From: Hymenobacter armeniacus
GTDB lineage: Bacteria > Bacteroidota > Bacteroidia > Cytophagales > Hymenobacteraceae
Length of the DNA: 64,000 nt
Assembly: GCF_014699055.1 (NCBI RefSeq)
Contig: NZ_JACXAC010000001.1
Coordinates: 806,001-870,000 of the forward strand
Reading direction: 5' to 3'
Below the pieces are notes generated by a model. It was given only the letters and a program-made list of their open reading frames with translations. It did not search any database and was not told the origin of the DNA. Made by a program: the position numbers and the translations under genes. Every line of letters begins with the position of its first letter. Position 1 is the stretch's first letter. This document shows, in pieces, positions 55,324 to 62,942 of the stretch.

Positions 55324-56235
55324 GTGAAAACCACTTCCATTTGGTGGGGCTGTTTGCTGGGGCTGCTGCCGCTGGTCGGGCACGCCCAGGTGGCAGAAGG
55401 CGCGCCCGAAGCAGTGCCCGCGCCCGAACCACCGGTGGTGGCGCCCGCACCGCCCCCTGCGCCGCCGCAGCCGCCGGCCGTGTTCTACGCTGCCGACTTT
55501 ACGCCCAGTACTTCGGCCGATTCGCTGGCGTATTGCGCCGAAACTACGTTTCGCGACAGCGTGAGCGGCGTGACCCGGGTGTATTATCCCTCGGGCCGGC
55601 TGATGCAGTACCTGCCGTATGCCGACGTGAACCGCCGCGTGCTGTACGGCACGCTCACCACCTGGTACGAAGACGGCTCGATGAAAACCAAGGAAGACTA
55701 CGTGCGCGGCGTGCGCCACGGCGAGCTGCTCACCTATTACCCCGACGGCGCCCCCAAGCGGCGCGACCAGTACGTGAACGGCAAGTGCGGCGTGGGCTCG
55801 TGCTATGCCCCCAACGGCACGCTGGTGCCCTATTTTGCTTATGAGCAGCTGCCGCTGTACCCCGGCGGGGGCGAGCAGCTGGTGAAGGAGCTCAGCAAAG
55901 CCATCAAGCTCAACAAGGAGGAAACCGCCGCGATGTACCGCCTCAACCAGCGCGTGATGTGGTACCAGGGCAACTTTCGGCGCGAGGTGAAGGTGGAGCT
56001 GGCCGTGGCCCCCAACGGCCGCGTGACCGATGCCCGCGTGGTGCAGGGCACCGACGAATTTCTAAAAACCGCCGCCCTGCGGGCCGTGCCGCAGCTCAAG
56101 CGCCAATTTTTGCCCGGCCGGCGCGACGGCCAGCCCACCGCCAGCCTGCTCACCGTGCCCATCTACTACGATGTGATGATGAACCGGCAATCGCCCTTTC
56201 CCCAGCGCGGCTACCCAATGTACCGCACCCGATAA
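55324..56235 (+). CDS. YwqK-like repeat protein with TonB C-terminal domain, copy 3
   Basis: A 303-residue third paralogue starting at GTG 55324 (no ATG fits). Signal peptide (IWWGCLLGLLPLVGHAQ), a Pro-rich linker (APEPPVVAPAPPPAPPQPP), then FRDSVSGVTRVYYPSGRLMQYLPY, GTLTTWYEDGSMKTKEDYVRGVRHGELLTYYPDGAPKRRDQYVNG, CYAPNGTLVPYFAYEQLPLYPGG, and a TonB_C-like end (FRREVKVELAVAPNGRVTDARVVQGTDEFL, VPQLKRQFLPGRRDGQPTASLLTVPIYYDV). The TonB_C part is longer and more diverged than in copies 1 and 2, and the tail adds a Tyr/Arg-rich piece. A separate unit after the terminator. Confidence 0.75.
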   Translation: MKTTSIWWGCLLGLLPLVGHAQVAEGAPEAVPAPEPPVVAPAPPPAPPQPPAVFYAADFTPSTSADSLAYCAETTFRDSVSGVTRVYYPSGRLMQYLPYADVNRRVLYGTLTTWYEDGSMKTKEDYVRGVRHGELLTYYPDGAPKRRDQYVNGKCGVGSCYAPNGTLVPYFAYEQLPLYPGGGEQLVKELSKAIKLNKEETAAMYRLNQRVMWYQGNFRREVKVELAVAPNGRVTDARVVQGTDEFLKTAALRAVPQLKRQFLPGRRDGQPTASLLTVPIYYDVMMNRQSPFPQRGYPMYRTR

Positions 56236-56356
56236 CCGGCCGGGCTCATCGGAATGGAGCGAGCAGGGGAGCTGCCCGCGCCGGCGGTGGTGCCCGGCGT
56301 TGCCGCAGCCGTTACCTTTAAGGCCTGATAGCCTTTAGTACCCCGCTTTTTTAGAT

Positions 56357-57814
56357 ATGGACGAAGCCACCCTTGCCAAGTACCAACCCGTCATCGGCCT
56401 CGAAGTACACGCTCAGCTGCTCACGCACAGCAAGATGTACTCGTCGGACGAGAATGAGTACGGCGTTGCGCCCAATACCAATTTGTCGGTCATCACCCTT
56501 GGCCACCCCGGCACGTTGCCCAAAGTGAACCGCACGGCCGTGGAATTTGCCATGAAAATGGGCCTGGCCACCAACTGCCAGATTCGGCGCGACAACCTGT
56601 TTGCCCGCAAAAACTACTTTTACCCCGACCTGCCCAAGGGCTACCAGATTACGCAGGACAAAACCCCGATTTGCTACGACGGCCACGTCGACATTCGCCT
56701 GGCCGACGGCAGCACCAAGTCCATCGGCATCACCCGCATCCACATGGAGGAAGACGCGGGCAAGAGCATGCACCTGGCCGGCGAAACCGAAACCCTGGTC
56801 GACCTGAACCGGGCCGGCGTGCCGCTCATCGAGATTGTGAGCGAGCCCGACATCCGCACCGGCGAGGAGGCCTACGCGTATTTGATGGAAATCAAGAAGC
56901 TGGTGGAGTACCTCGGCATTTGCGACGGCAACATGGAAGAGGGCTCGCTGCGCTGCGACGCCAACATTTCGGTGATGCTGAAAGGCGCCGAGAAGTTCGG
57001 CATGAAGGTGGAGGTGAAGAACATGAACTCCTTCCGCAACGTGCAGCGCGCCATCGCCTACGAGGTGGAGCGCCAGATTTCCATCATCGAAGCCGGCGAG
57101 GAAGTGGACAGCGAAACCCGCGGTTTCGACGCCGCCAGCGGCACCACCAACGGCCAGCGCAGCAAGGAAACCCTCAACGACTACCGCTACTTCCCCGAGC
57201 CCGACCTGCCGCCGCTGGTGATTTCGGACGAGTGGCTGCACCGCGTGGCCGCCGAGCTGCCGGCCCTGCCGCAGCAGCTCTACTCGCGCTTCACCGGCGA
57301 GCTGGGCCTGAGCGACTACGATGCCTCCGTGCTCATCGACCAGAAGGACGTGGCCCTGTATTTTGACGAGCTGGCCCGCCTCACGCCCAACGCCAAAGCC
57401 GCCGCCAACTGGGTGATGGGCCCGGTGAAGAGCTACCTCAACGAGCGCGCCCTCACCATGGCCGACTTCCCGCTCGACGCCGCCCAGCTGGCCGGCATCA
57501 TCGAGCTGATTGACGCCGGCAAGCTGAACTACTCGGTGGCCAGCAAGCAGTTGTTTCCGCACCTGTTGGAGCACCCCACCGCCAACGCCACCGGCGCTGC
57601 CGAAAGCCTCGGCCTGCTCCAGAAGGCCGACAGCGGCGAGCTGGAAGGCCTCGTGGCGCAAGTGCTGGCCGCCAACCCGGCCAAAGTGGCCGAGTACCGC
57701 GCCGGCAAGAAGTCGCTCACGGGCATGTTCATGGGCGAGCTCATGAAGCTGACCGGCGGCAAAGCCGACCCCAAGCTGGCCAACCAGCTGCTGCGCACCG
57801 CCCTGGAAGGATAA
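56357..57814 (+). CDS. gatB: Asp-tRNA(Asn)/Glu-tRNA(Gln) amidotransferase subunit B
   Basis: GatB of the GatCAB complex converts mischarged Glu-tRNA(Gln) or Asp-tRNA(Asn) to the amide form. The 485-residue protein has YQPVIGLEVHAQLLTHSKMYSSD, LPKVNRTAVEFAMKMGLATNCQI, GITRIHMEEDAGKSMHLAG, DLNRAGVPLIEIVSEPDIRTGEEAYAYL, GNMEEGSLRCDANISV and EVKNMNSFRNVQRAIAYEVERQ, and ends in the YqeY-like tRNA-binding tail (GKKSLTGMFMGELMKLTGGKADP). No gatA or gatC is adjacent. Start ATG 56357. Confidence 0.97.
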   Translation: MDEATLAKYQPVIGLEVHAQLLTHSKMYSSDENEYGVAPNTNLSVITLGHPGTLPKVNRTAVEFAMKMGLATNCQIRRDNLFARKNYFYPDLPKGYQITQDKTPICYDGHVDIRLADGSTKSIGITRIHMEEDAGKSMHLAGETETLVDLNRAGVPLIEIVSEPDIRTGEEAYAYLMEIKKLVEYLGICDGNMEEGSLRCDANISVMLKGAEKFGMKVEVKNMNSFRNVQRAIAYEVERQISIIEAGEEVDSETRGFDAASGTTNGQRSKETLNDYRYFPEPDLPPLVISDEWLHRVAAELPALPQQLYSRFTGELGLSDYDASVLIDQKDVALYFDELARLTPNAKAAANWVMGPVKSYLNERALTMADFPLDAAQLAGIIELIDAGKLNYSVASKQLFPHLLEHPTANATGAAESLGLLQKADSGELEGLVAQVLAANPAKVAEYRAGKKSLTGMFMGELMKLTGGKADPKLANQLLRTALEG

Positions 57815-57974
57815 ATAACCCCGATTATGTAACGGCAGGCAATAAACATTTTCCGGCAGCTGTTATTGAACGTCAACCCCGAAGAGGTTCGTTAGGAAGC
57901 TGCTGGTTAGTCATGCGCCGCCGCCGAACCCATTGCCCACTGTCAATTGCCCTTTGCTCCAAATGCGCCATCCT

Positions 57975-59108
57975 ATGATTAAATCTGTTTTCCTTGCCGC
58001 CACCGTGCTGGGCATGGCCAACGCCTGCCAGAACGCGCAGGCCGCCGACGGCTACGAGGTGTCGGGCCAGCTCAAAAACGCCCCCGCCGGCACGGTGCTG
58101 CATTTGTCGGAGCTCACCTCCAACCAGTTTGTGGAGAAAGGCCAGGCCAAAACCGACGCTTCGGGCAAGTTTACCCTGAAAGGCACGGCCCTCACGCCCG
58201 GCATTTTCCAGCTCAAGCTCGACGATGCCAACCAGGTGCTGCTGCTGCTCGACAACAAAACGCACGTGCAGCTGAGTGGCGACGCCAAAAGCCTGCCCAT
58301 GTCCTACACCGTGAAGGGCAGCAAGGACGCCGAGCTGCTGCGCCAGCTCACGCAGGTGATGCAGGGCAGCCGCGGCGAGATGGAAAGCCTGGGCCAGCGC
58401 TACAACGCCGCCGGCCAGGCCGGCAAAACCAACGAGATGAAAGCCATCGAAGGGCAGTACATGACGCTGCAGGCTCAGAATTCGGCGAAAATCAAAGGCC
58501 TCATCCGGCGCAATGCCGGTTCCGTGGCCAGCGGGTTCGCGGTGGGCGCCTTCCTCAATCCGGAAGAAGAATTCGCGTTTGCTGACTCCGTGGCCGGCGT
58601 GCAGCGCAAAGCCAACCCGTCGTCGCCGTTCACGAAGGAGCTCACGGCCCGCTTGGAGCCGCTGCGCGCCACCGCCCCCGGCACCCAGGCCCCGGAAATC
58701 AACCTGCCCACGCCCCAGGGCAACAAGCTGGCCCTGAGCAGCCTGCGCGGCAAGTACGTGCTGATTGACTTCTGGGCCAGCTGGTGCGGCCCTTGCCGCC
58801 AGGAAAACCCCAACGTGGTGAAGGCCTACAACCAGTTCAAAGACAAAGGCTTCACCATCTATTCGGTGTCGCTCGACCAGGACAAGGCCAAATGGGAGAA
58901 AGCCATTGCCGCCGACGGCCTGACCTGGAACCACGTATCGGACCTGGCCGGCTGGAACAGCGTGGCGGGCGCCGCCTACGGCGTGAAAGCCATTCCGCAG
59001 TCCTTCCTGATTGACCCGCAGGGTAAAATTATCGCCAAAAACCTGCGCGGCGAAGCCCTGGCCGCCAAGCTGGCCGAGGTGCTGAAAGTGAAGGCCAACG
59101 TAAATTAA
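57975..59108 (+). CDS. TlpA-like thiol-disulfide reductase with N-terminal DUF4369 domain
   Basis: A 377-residue periplasmic thioredoxin-fold protein. Signal peptide (SVFLAATVLGMANAC) and DUF4369-like beta domain (GYEVSGQLKNAPAGTVLHLSEL, FTLKGTALTPGIFQLKLDDANQVLLLLD), then a helical region and the AhpC/TSA-type domain: GTQAPEINLPTPQGNKLALSSLRGKYVLIDFWASWCGPCRQENPNV, with the WCGPC active site, and YGVKAIPQSFLIDPQGKIIAKNLRGE. It reduces disulfides of periplasmic substrates; the lipobox-like Cys at the signal end may make it a lipoprotein. ATG 57975 chosen over 57963 and 57933. Confidence 0.92.
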   Translation: MIKSVFLAATVLGMANACQNAQAADGYEVSGQLKNAPAGTVLHLSELTSNQFVEKGQAKTDASGKFTLKGTALTPGIFQLKLDDANQVLLLLDNKTHVQLSGDAKSLPMSYTVKGSKDAELLRQLTQVMQGSRGEMESLGQRYNAAGQAGKTNEMKAIEGQYMTLQAQNSAKIKGLIRRNAGSVASGFAVGAFLNPEEEFAFADSVAGVQRKANPSSPFTKELTARLEPLRATAPGTQAPEINLPTPQGNKLALSSLRGKYVLIDFWASWCGPCRQENPNVVKAYNQFKDKGFTIYSVSLDQDKAKWEKAIAADGLTWNHVSDLAGWNSVAGAAYGVKAIPQSFLIDPQGKIIAKNLRGEALAAKLAEVLKVKANVN

Positions 59109-59148
59109 GGCCCCGGCTCGATGGCTACATCGTCGGGCCAACAGACCC

Positions 59149-59190
59149 TAATAAAAAAGCCTCTCCAGCAATGGAGAGGCTTTTTTATTA
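59149..59190. terminator. Bidirectional intrinsic terminator
   Basis: A 19-bp perfect stem (core AAAGCCTCTCCA/TGGAGAGGCTTT) with a GCAA loop and flanking A/T runs, between the TlpA-like gene ending at 59108 and the minus-strand gene ending at 59188. Confidence 0.9.
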
Positions 59191-59901
59191 GGCAAACATG
59201 CGCTGCAGACCGGGCCAAAGCCGTTTTTTTAGGCTCACGTCGTACTCCACCAAATCGACGGTGGCCGACGCTAAGTAAGCCAGGTTGAGACTGGGGAAGA
59301 GTACGGGTTCGTAAATCTGAGTGTTGCGAATGGTCGTGTCGAGCAGGTTTTTGCCGAAGGCGATGATGTGCGTGGCGGCCAGCTCGCGGCGCAGGTTGGC
59401 AAGCGCCACCGGCAGGTCCGATTCCACGTTCACCAGCACCACGTCGGCCATTACCATGTTCAGCGCCTGCAGCATCTTGTTGAGGAACACGTTGCGGTGC
59501 AGCTTCACAAACTGCTCTTGCGGCAGGCGGAACAGCAGCACCACGCCCTGCGCGTTGTCGCCCAGCGTGGTGAATGGCGTGAGCATTACGGGCGGCACGT
59601 TGGCGGGCGCGGGTGCCGCGGGCGGTGCGGCCACGGGCGTCGGTTCGGGCAGGGCTGCGCCGGCCAAGCGGCCGGCCAGCTGCACCTGGCTGGCCGTGGG
59701 AATGGATTTGGGCAGGCCGGGGCGGGCCACCGGCTTGTCCAGCGGGTTGGTTGGCTCGGGCCGGTTGGGCGGGGAGGGCGCGGCGTTGACGGGCGCGGCC
59801 ACCGGGGCCGCCGGGGGCGTGGGTGCCGCCGCTTCGGCGGGCACGTAAAGCGTCACGTCGGTGTAGAAATTTTGCAGGAAAGCCAGCTTTTCGGCAGACA
59901 T
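59188..59901 (-). CDS. Cytoplasmic protein with Pro/Ala-rich linker, unknown function
   Basis: A 237-residue protein with no signal peptide. A short N-terminal helix (MSAEKLAFLQNFYTDVTLYV) is followed by about 75 residues of Pro/Ala-rich linker, then a folded domain: GVVLLFRLPQEQFVKLHRNVFLNKMLQALNMVMADVVLVNVES, AATHIIAFGKNLLDTTIRNTQIYEPVLFPSLNLAYLAS. The H-I-I-A-F-G-K and F-P-S-L-N-L-A-Y elements recall uracil-DNA-glycosylase-like folds such as HolD (clamp-loader psi), but catalytic residues of the glycosylases are not seen. This is a weak structural impression. It shares a terminator with the TlpA-like gene; its stop lies within it. Confidence 0.6.
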   Translation of the reverse strand: MSAEKLAFLQNFYTDVTLYVPAEAAAPTPPAAPVAAPVNAAPSPPNRPEPTNPLDKPVARPGLPKSIPTASQVQLAGRLAGAALPEPTPVAAPPAAPAPANVPPVMLTPFTTLGDNAQGVVLLFRLPQEQFVKLHRNVFLNKMLQALNMVMADVVLVNVESDLPVALANLRRELAATHIIAFGKNLLDTTIRNTQIYEPVLFPSLNLAYLASATVDLVEYDVSLKKRLWPGLQRMFA

Positions 59902-59949
59902 GGCAAACGGGCTAAGTGAGGCAGCGAAAATACGCTTCGGCGTCGGGTT

Positions 59950-60468
59950 TTATTCGAGCGCAAACAAGGCTTTCAGCTCTTTGGCTTCGGCGGGCTGCAT
60001 GCGGCCGGCCAGCACCAAGCGCAGCTGGCGGCGGCGCAGGGCGCCGTCATAGAGGCGAATTTCCTCTTCGGTTTCGGGCACGGCTTCGGGCACGTCGATG
60101 GGGCGCCCGGTCTGGTCGACGGCCACGAAGGTGAAGAAGGCCTCGTTGGTTTTCATCTTGGTGCCGCTGGGAATGTCTTCGGCCCACACATCGATGTGCA
60201 CTTCCATGCTGGAGCTGAAGGCGCGCGTGACCTGGGCCTGCAGCGTCACGACGTTGCCGAGGCGGATGCTGTCGCGAAACGACACGTTGTCGACCGACGC
60301 CGTGACCACGATGCGGTTGGAGTGCTTCTGGGCCGAGATGGCGGCGGCGATGTCCATGAGGTGCATCATGCGGCCGCCCATGAGGTTGTTGAGGGTGTTG
60401 GTGTCGTTGGGCAGCACCAGCTCGGTCATGATGACGAAGGAGTCGGCGACGGGTTTTTGCTTGCGCAT
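59950..60468 (-). CDS. Acyl-CoA thioesterase, hotdog fold (YciA-like)
   Basis: A 172-residue thioesterase. SFVIMTELVLPNDTNTLNNLMGGRMMHLMDIAAAISAQKHSNRIVVTASVDNVSFRDSIRLGNVVTLQAQVTRAFSSSMEVHIDVWAE carries the hotdog helix with N-x-L-x-x-x-M-G-G-R-M-M-H-x-M-D, the active-site Asn and Asp region of the acyl-CoA hydrolase (YciA/ACOT7) group, and FFTFVAVDQTGRP is the next conserved strand. It hydrolyses acyl-CoA esters in the cytoplasm. A terminator stands between its start and the protease gene upstream. ATG 60468 chosen. Confidence 0.9.
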   Translation of the reverse strand: MRKQKPVADSFVIMTELVLPNDTNTLNNLMGGRMMHLMDIAAAISAQKHSNRIVVTASVDNVSFRDSIRLGNVVTLQAQVTRAFSSSMEVHIDVWAEDIPSGTKMKTNEAFFTFVAVDQTGRPIDVPEAVPETEEEIRLYDGALRRRQLRLVLAGRMQPAEAKELKALFALE

Positions 60469-60565
60469 AAGGGGCAACGGAACGGATGAAAAGCTGCAAC
60501 ACCGCCAACCGGCGGGCAGCGGCCTCGCAAAGGTACGGCCACCCAAGCGGAGGGCAGCCCAGCAA

Positions 60566-60594
60566 AAAGCCCCGCCGTGTACACGGCAGGGCTT
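60566..60594 (-). terminator. Intrinsic terminator
   Basis: AAAGCCCCGCCGTGT pairs with ACACGGC-AGGGCTTT (one bulge) in the gap between the secreted protease gene, which ends at 60625 on the minus strand, and the thioesterase start at 60468. Confidence 0.65.
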
Positions 60595-60624
60595 TGCGGG
60601 CATTCACCGAGGAGTAGGCCGGCT

Positions 60625-62811
60625 CTATTCCACGGTCAGCTTCGAGGTGTAGAGCTCGCCGTTGAGCGTAATCCGCACCACGTACACACCGGCGCGCAGG
60701 GCGTGGCCAGCCGGGGTAAGGGCGAGGGCGTGCTGGCCCGCCCCGTAGGTTTTGGCGGGCAGCGTGAGCACGTCGCGGCCCAGCACGTCGGTGAGGCGCA
60801 CCTGCACGTCGGTGGCTGCTGCCAGGTTGAAGTGCACGGCGGTTTCGCTGGTGAGCGGGTTCGGGAATACGCCAATGCCGCGGCTGGCCAGCGCGTCGGC
60901 GCGGGTGCTCAGCGGCCCCGACACGCGCAGGTAATCGAAAAAGAAGTTGTTGCCCGCACTCGTACCGTTCACCATCTGAAAGCGGACTTTCACCCCGCCG
61001 CCCTGAAATTGGGCGGGCACGGGCACCGACAGCGTTTGCCAGTCGGTTGCGGCAGCGGGCACAAACCCGTCCACGGGCCCGCGGCCCTGGGTGTTGAGCG
61101 CGGCGGCGTCGAATACCGTGGGCACGGTCCAGGTAGCGCCGCAGTCGCTGCTGAACGATACCCGCAACTGACTGTCGTCGGTGACGGTGCGCAGGGCGTA
61201 GGCCCGCGCAAAGCTCAGCGTGGCGTTGCCGGGCACCCCGGCCAGGTTGATGTTGGGCGTGATGAGCGTGGTGGTGGTGCCGGCCGGGTACGTGCGGTTG
61301 GTGACAACCAAGTAAGCCGTGCCATCGGCGGGCGTGGCAAGGGTCTGGCGGCGCCACACAAACGACGCGGAGGTGGCACCGGCGCTTGTCGTGCCGGAGG
61401 TTTCGTAGTTGCGCAGGCTGGGCGACGGAAACAGCACGGGGAAATTGGGGTCTTCAAACGACTCGGCAAACGGCGCGGTCTCGCCGCCCGTGGGGCCTTC
61501 CACCTTGATGAAGCTGGTGGCGGTGCTGCTGCCCACGGCGTTGCTCACGGTCTCGGTCACGGTGTAGATGCCGGCCGTGGGGTAGGTCACGGTCACGGTG
61601 GGGCCGCTGCCCCGGTTGGGCGTGCCGCCTGGCATGGCCCAGGTGTAAGTCACGGCGCCGCCGGCAGTCGTGAAGTTGGAAGAGTAGTCGCGCAGCACCA
61701 CCGGGGTATTCACGCACACGCTGGTGCCGGAGCCGGGTGCCGGGCCAAACGCGGCAATGGGCGCGCAGCTGGGAGCCACAAAGCCGTCGTTGGTGCCCGT
61801 GGCCGCCAGATTGGCCGCCGAAACCAGCACGGAGCGGTTGGCGGCCAGCACCGCGCGCATCAGCGCGCGCTGGCCTTGCGTAAACATGACGGCGCAGGAG
61901 GCGTAGTCCATGTAGTTCTGCACGTTGGCTATCGGGCCGCAGGGCGCGTAGCTGAGGTTGCAGTTGAAGGTGCCGTCGGTGGGGGGCGTGTCGGCCACGT
62001 TGTCGGTGCCGGTGCAATTGCCGGTGCCGGGGTCGTTGGTGCTGCCCCAGGGGTGGGCCAGGCCAAAGTAGTGGCCGATTTCGTGGGTGGCGCCGCGCAG
62101 CAGGGCCCGCGAGGGGTTGCTGGTGCCCTGGTTGCCGAAGTAGTCGTTTCGGACCACGAAGCCGTCGCGGGGGTTGGTAGGCTGGTTGGGCGGCGACACG
62201 TAGCCGACCGTGAAGCCGCCGGCCGTGGCCACGCCGATGCTGTTCACCACCCAGATGTTGAGGTATTTGCTTTGGTCCCATACCCCCACGGCTTGCACGG
62301 AGCCGTTTTGCGGGTCGTTGGTCAGGTTGGGCAGGTAGTGCCGGGTGATGCCGGTGGTGCAGTTGCCGTTGGGGTCTTTTTTGGCCAGCCGAAACTGAAA
62401 GCCCACCGAAGCCGCAATGGGCCGAAAGAGCGGAATGATGGACGCCGTGTCGGGGTTCAGCTTCTGATAGTCCAGGTTGAGCTGGTCGATAGCGCTTTGC
62501 ACCTGTGCGTCGCTGATGTTGTCGGTGCCGCCGGCGTGAATCACGTGCACCACCACCGGTATGGTCACGTCGGGGGTGGCGGTGGGGCCGGCGGCCGTGC
62601 GCAGCTGCGCCTGGCTCGCGGCTTCGAGGCGGCGGTAGAAGGCCTGCTGGGCCTCGTGGGCGCCGGGGTGCTCCGCAAAATACCGTTCCTGTTCGGCTGT
62701 GGTGCCGCACCAGTTTGCGGGGCGGGGGGCCTGCACGCTTTGCGCGCGAACCCCGGTGGTGAGCAAGGCCAAAGCCATGCCCAGCACCCGGGAGTAACGT
62801 TGCATTGACAT
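60625..62811 (-). CDS. Secreted M43 family zinc metalloprotease with T9SS sorting domain
   Basis: A 728-residue secreted protease. Signal peptide (MALALLTTGVRAQS), then the M43 (pappalysin/cytophagalysin) domain: IPVVVHVIHAGGTDNISDAQVQSAIDQLNLDY, ATHEIGHYFGLAHPWGST with zinc ligands His243, His247 and His253 and Glu244 catalytic, and a Met turn in QNYMDYASC. A PKD domain (YTWAMPGGTPNRGSGPTVTVTYPTAGIYTVTETVS) and a jelly-roll-like domain follow. The end has GVFPNPLTSETAVHFNL, VQVRLTDVLGRDVLTLPA and GVYVVRITLNGELYTSKLTVE, a type A type IX sorting domain. It is exported through the outer membrane and partly anchored or released. Confidence 0.93.
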   Translation of the reverse strand: MSMQRYSRVLGMALALLTTGVRAQSVQAPRPANWCGTTAEQERYFAEHPGAHEAQQAFYRRLEAASQAQLRTAAGPTATPDVTIPVVVHVIHAGGTDNISDAQVQSAIDQLNLDYQKLNPDTASIIPLFRPIAASVGFQFRLAKKDPNGNCTTGITRHYLPNLTNDPQNGSVQAVGVWDQSKYLNIWVVNSIGVATAGGFTVGYVSPPNQPTNPRDGFVVRNDYFGNQGTSNPSRALLRGATHEIGHYFGLAHPWGSTNDPGTGNCTGTDNVADTPPTDGTFNCNLSYAPCGPIANVQNYMDYASCAVMFTQGQRALMRAVLAANRSVLVSAANLAATGTNDGFVAPSCAPIAAFGPAPGSGTSVCVNTPVVLRDYSSNFTTAGGAVTYTWAMPGGTPNRGSGPTVTVTYPTAGIYTVTETVSNAVGSSTATSFIKVEGPTGGETAPFAESFEDPNFPVLFPSPSLRNYETSGTTSAGATSASFVWRRQTLATPADGTAYLVVTNRTYPAGTTTTLITPNINLAGVPGNATLSFARAYALRTVTDDSQLRVSFSSDCGATWTVPTVFDAAALNTQGRGPVDGFVPAAATDWQTLSVPVPAQFQGGGVKVRFQMVNGTSAGNNFFFDYLRVSGPLSTRADALASRGIGVFPNPLTSETAVHFNLAAATDVQVRLTDVLGRDVLTLPAKTYGAGQHALALTPAGHALRAGVYVVRITLNGELYTSKLTVE

Positions 62812-62819
62812 AGAAAAAG

Positions 62820-62890
62820 GGAAAGGGGTGGAAAAGTCAGGTTGCCGTAAACCATGTCAAATGGCAGCCTTGACCTTTCCACCCCTTTCC
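62820..62890. repeat. Long imperfect inverted repeat between protease genes
   Basis: A stem of about 27 pairs with a few mismatches (GGAAAGGGGTGGAAA at 62820-62834 with TTTCCACCCCTTTCC at 62876-62890), centred between the two minus-strand secreted-protein genes. It likely forms an RNA hairpin; its T-poor end makes it a weak terminator. Confidence 0.65.
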
Positions 62891-62942
62891 TCTTTGCCCC
62901 AATGCGGGCTCAGAATTCGGGGCTCAATAACAGTGCGCTAGG

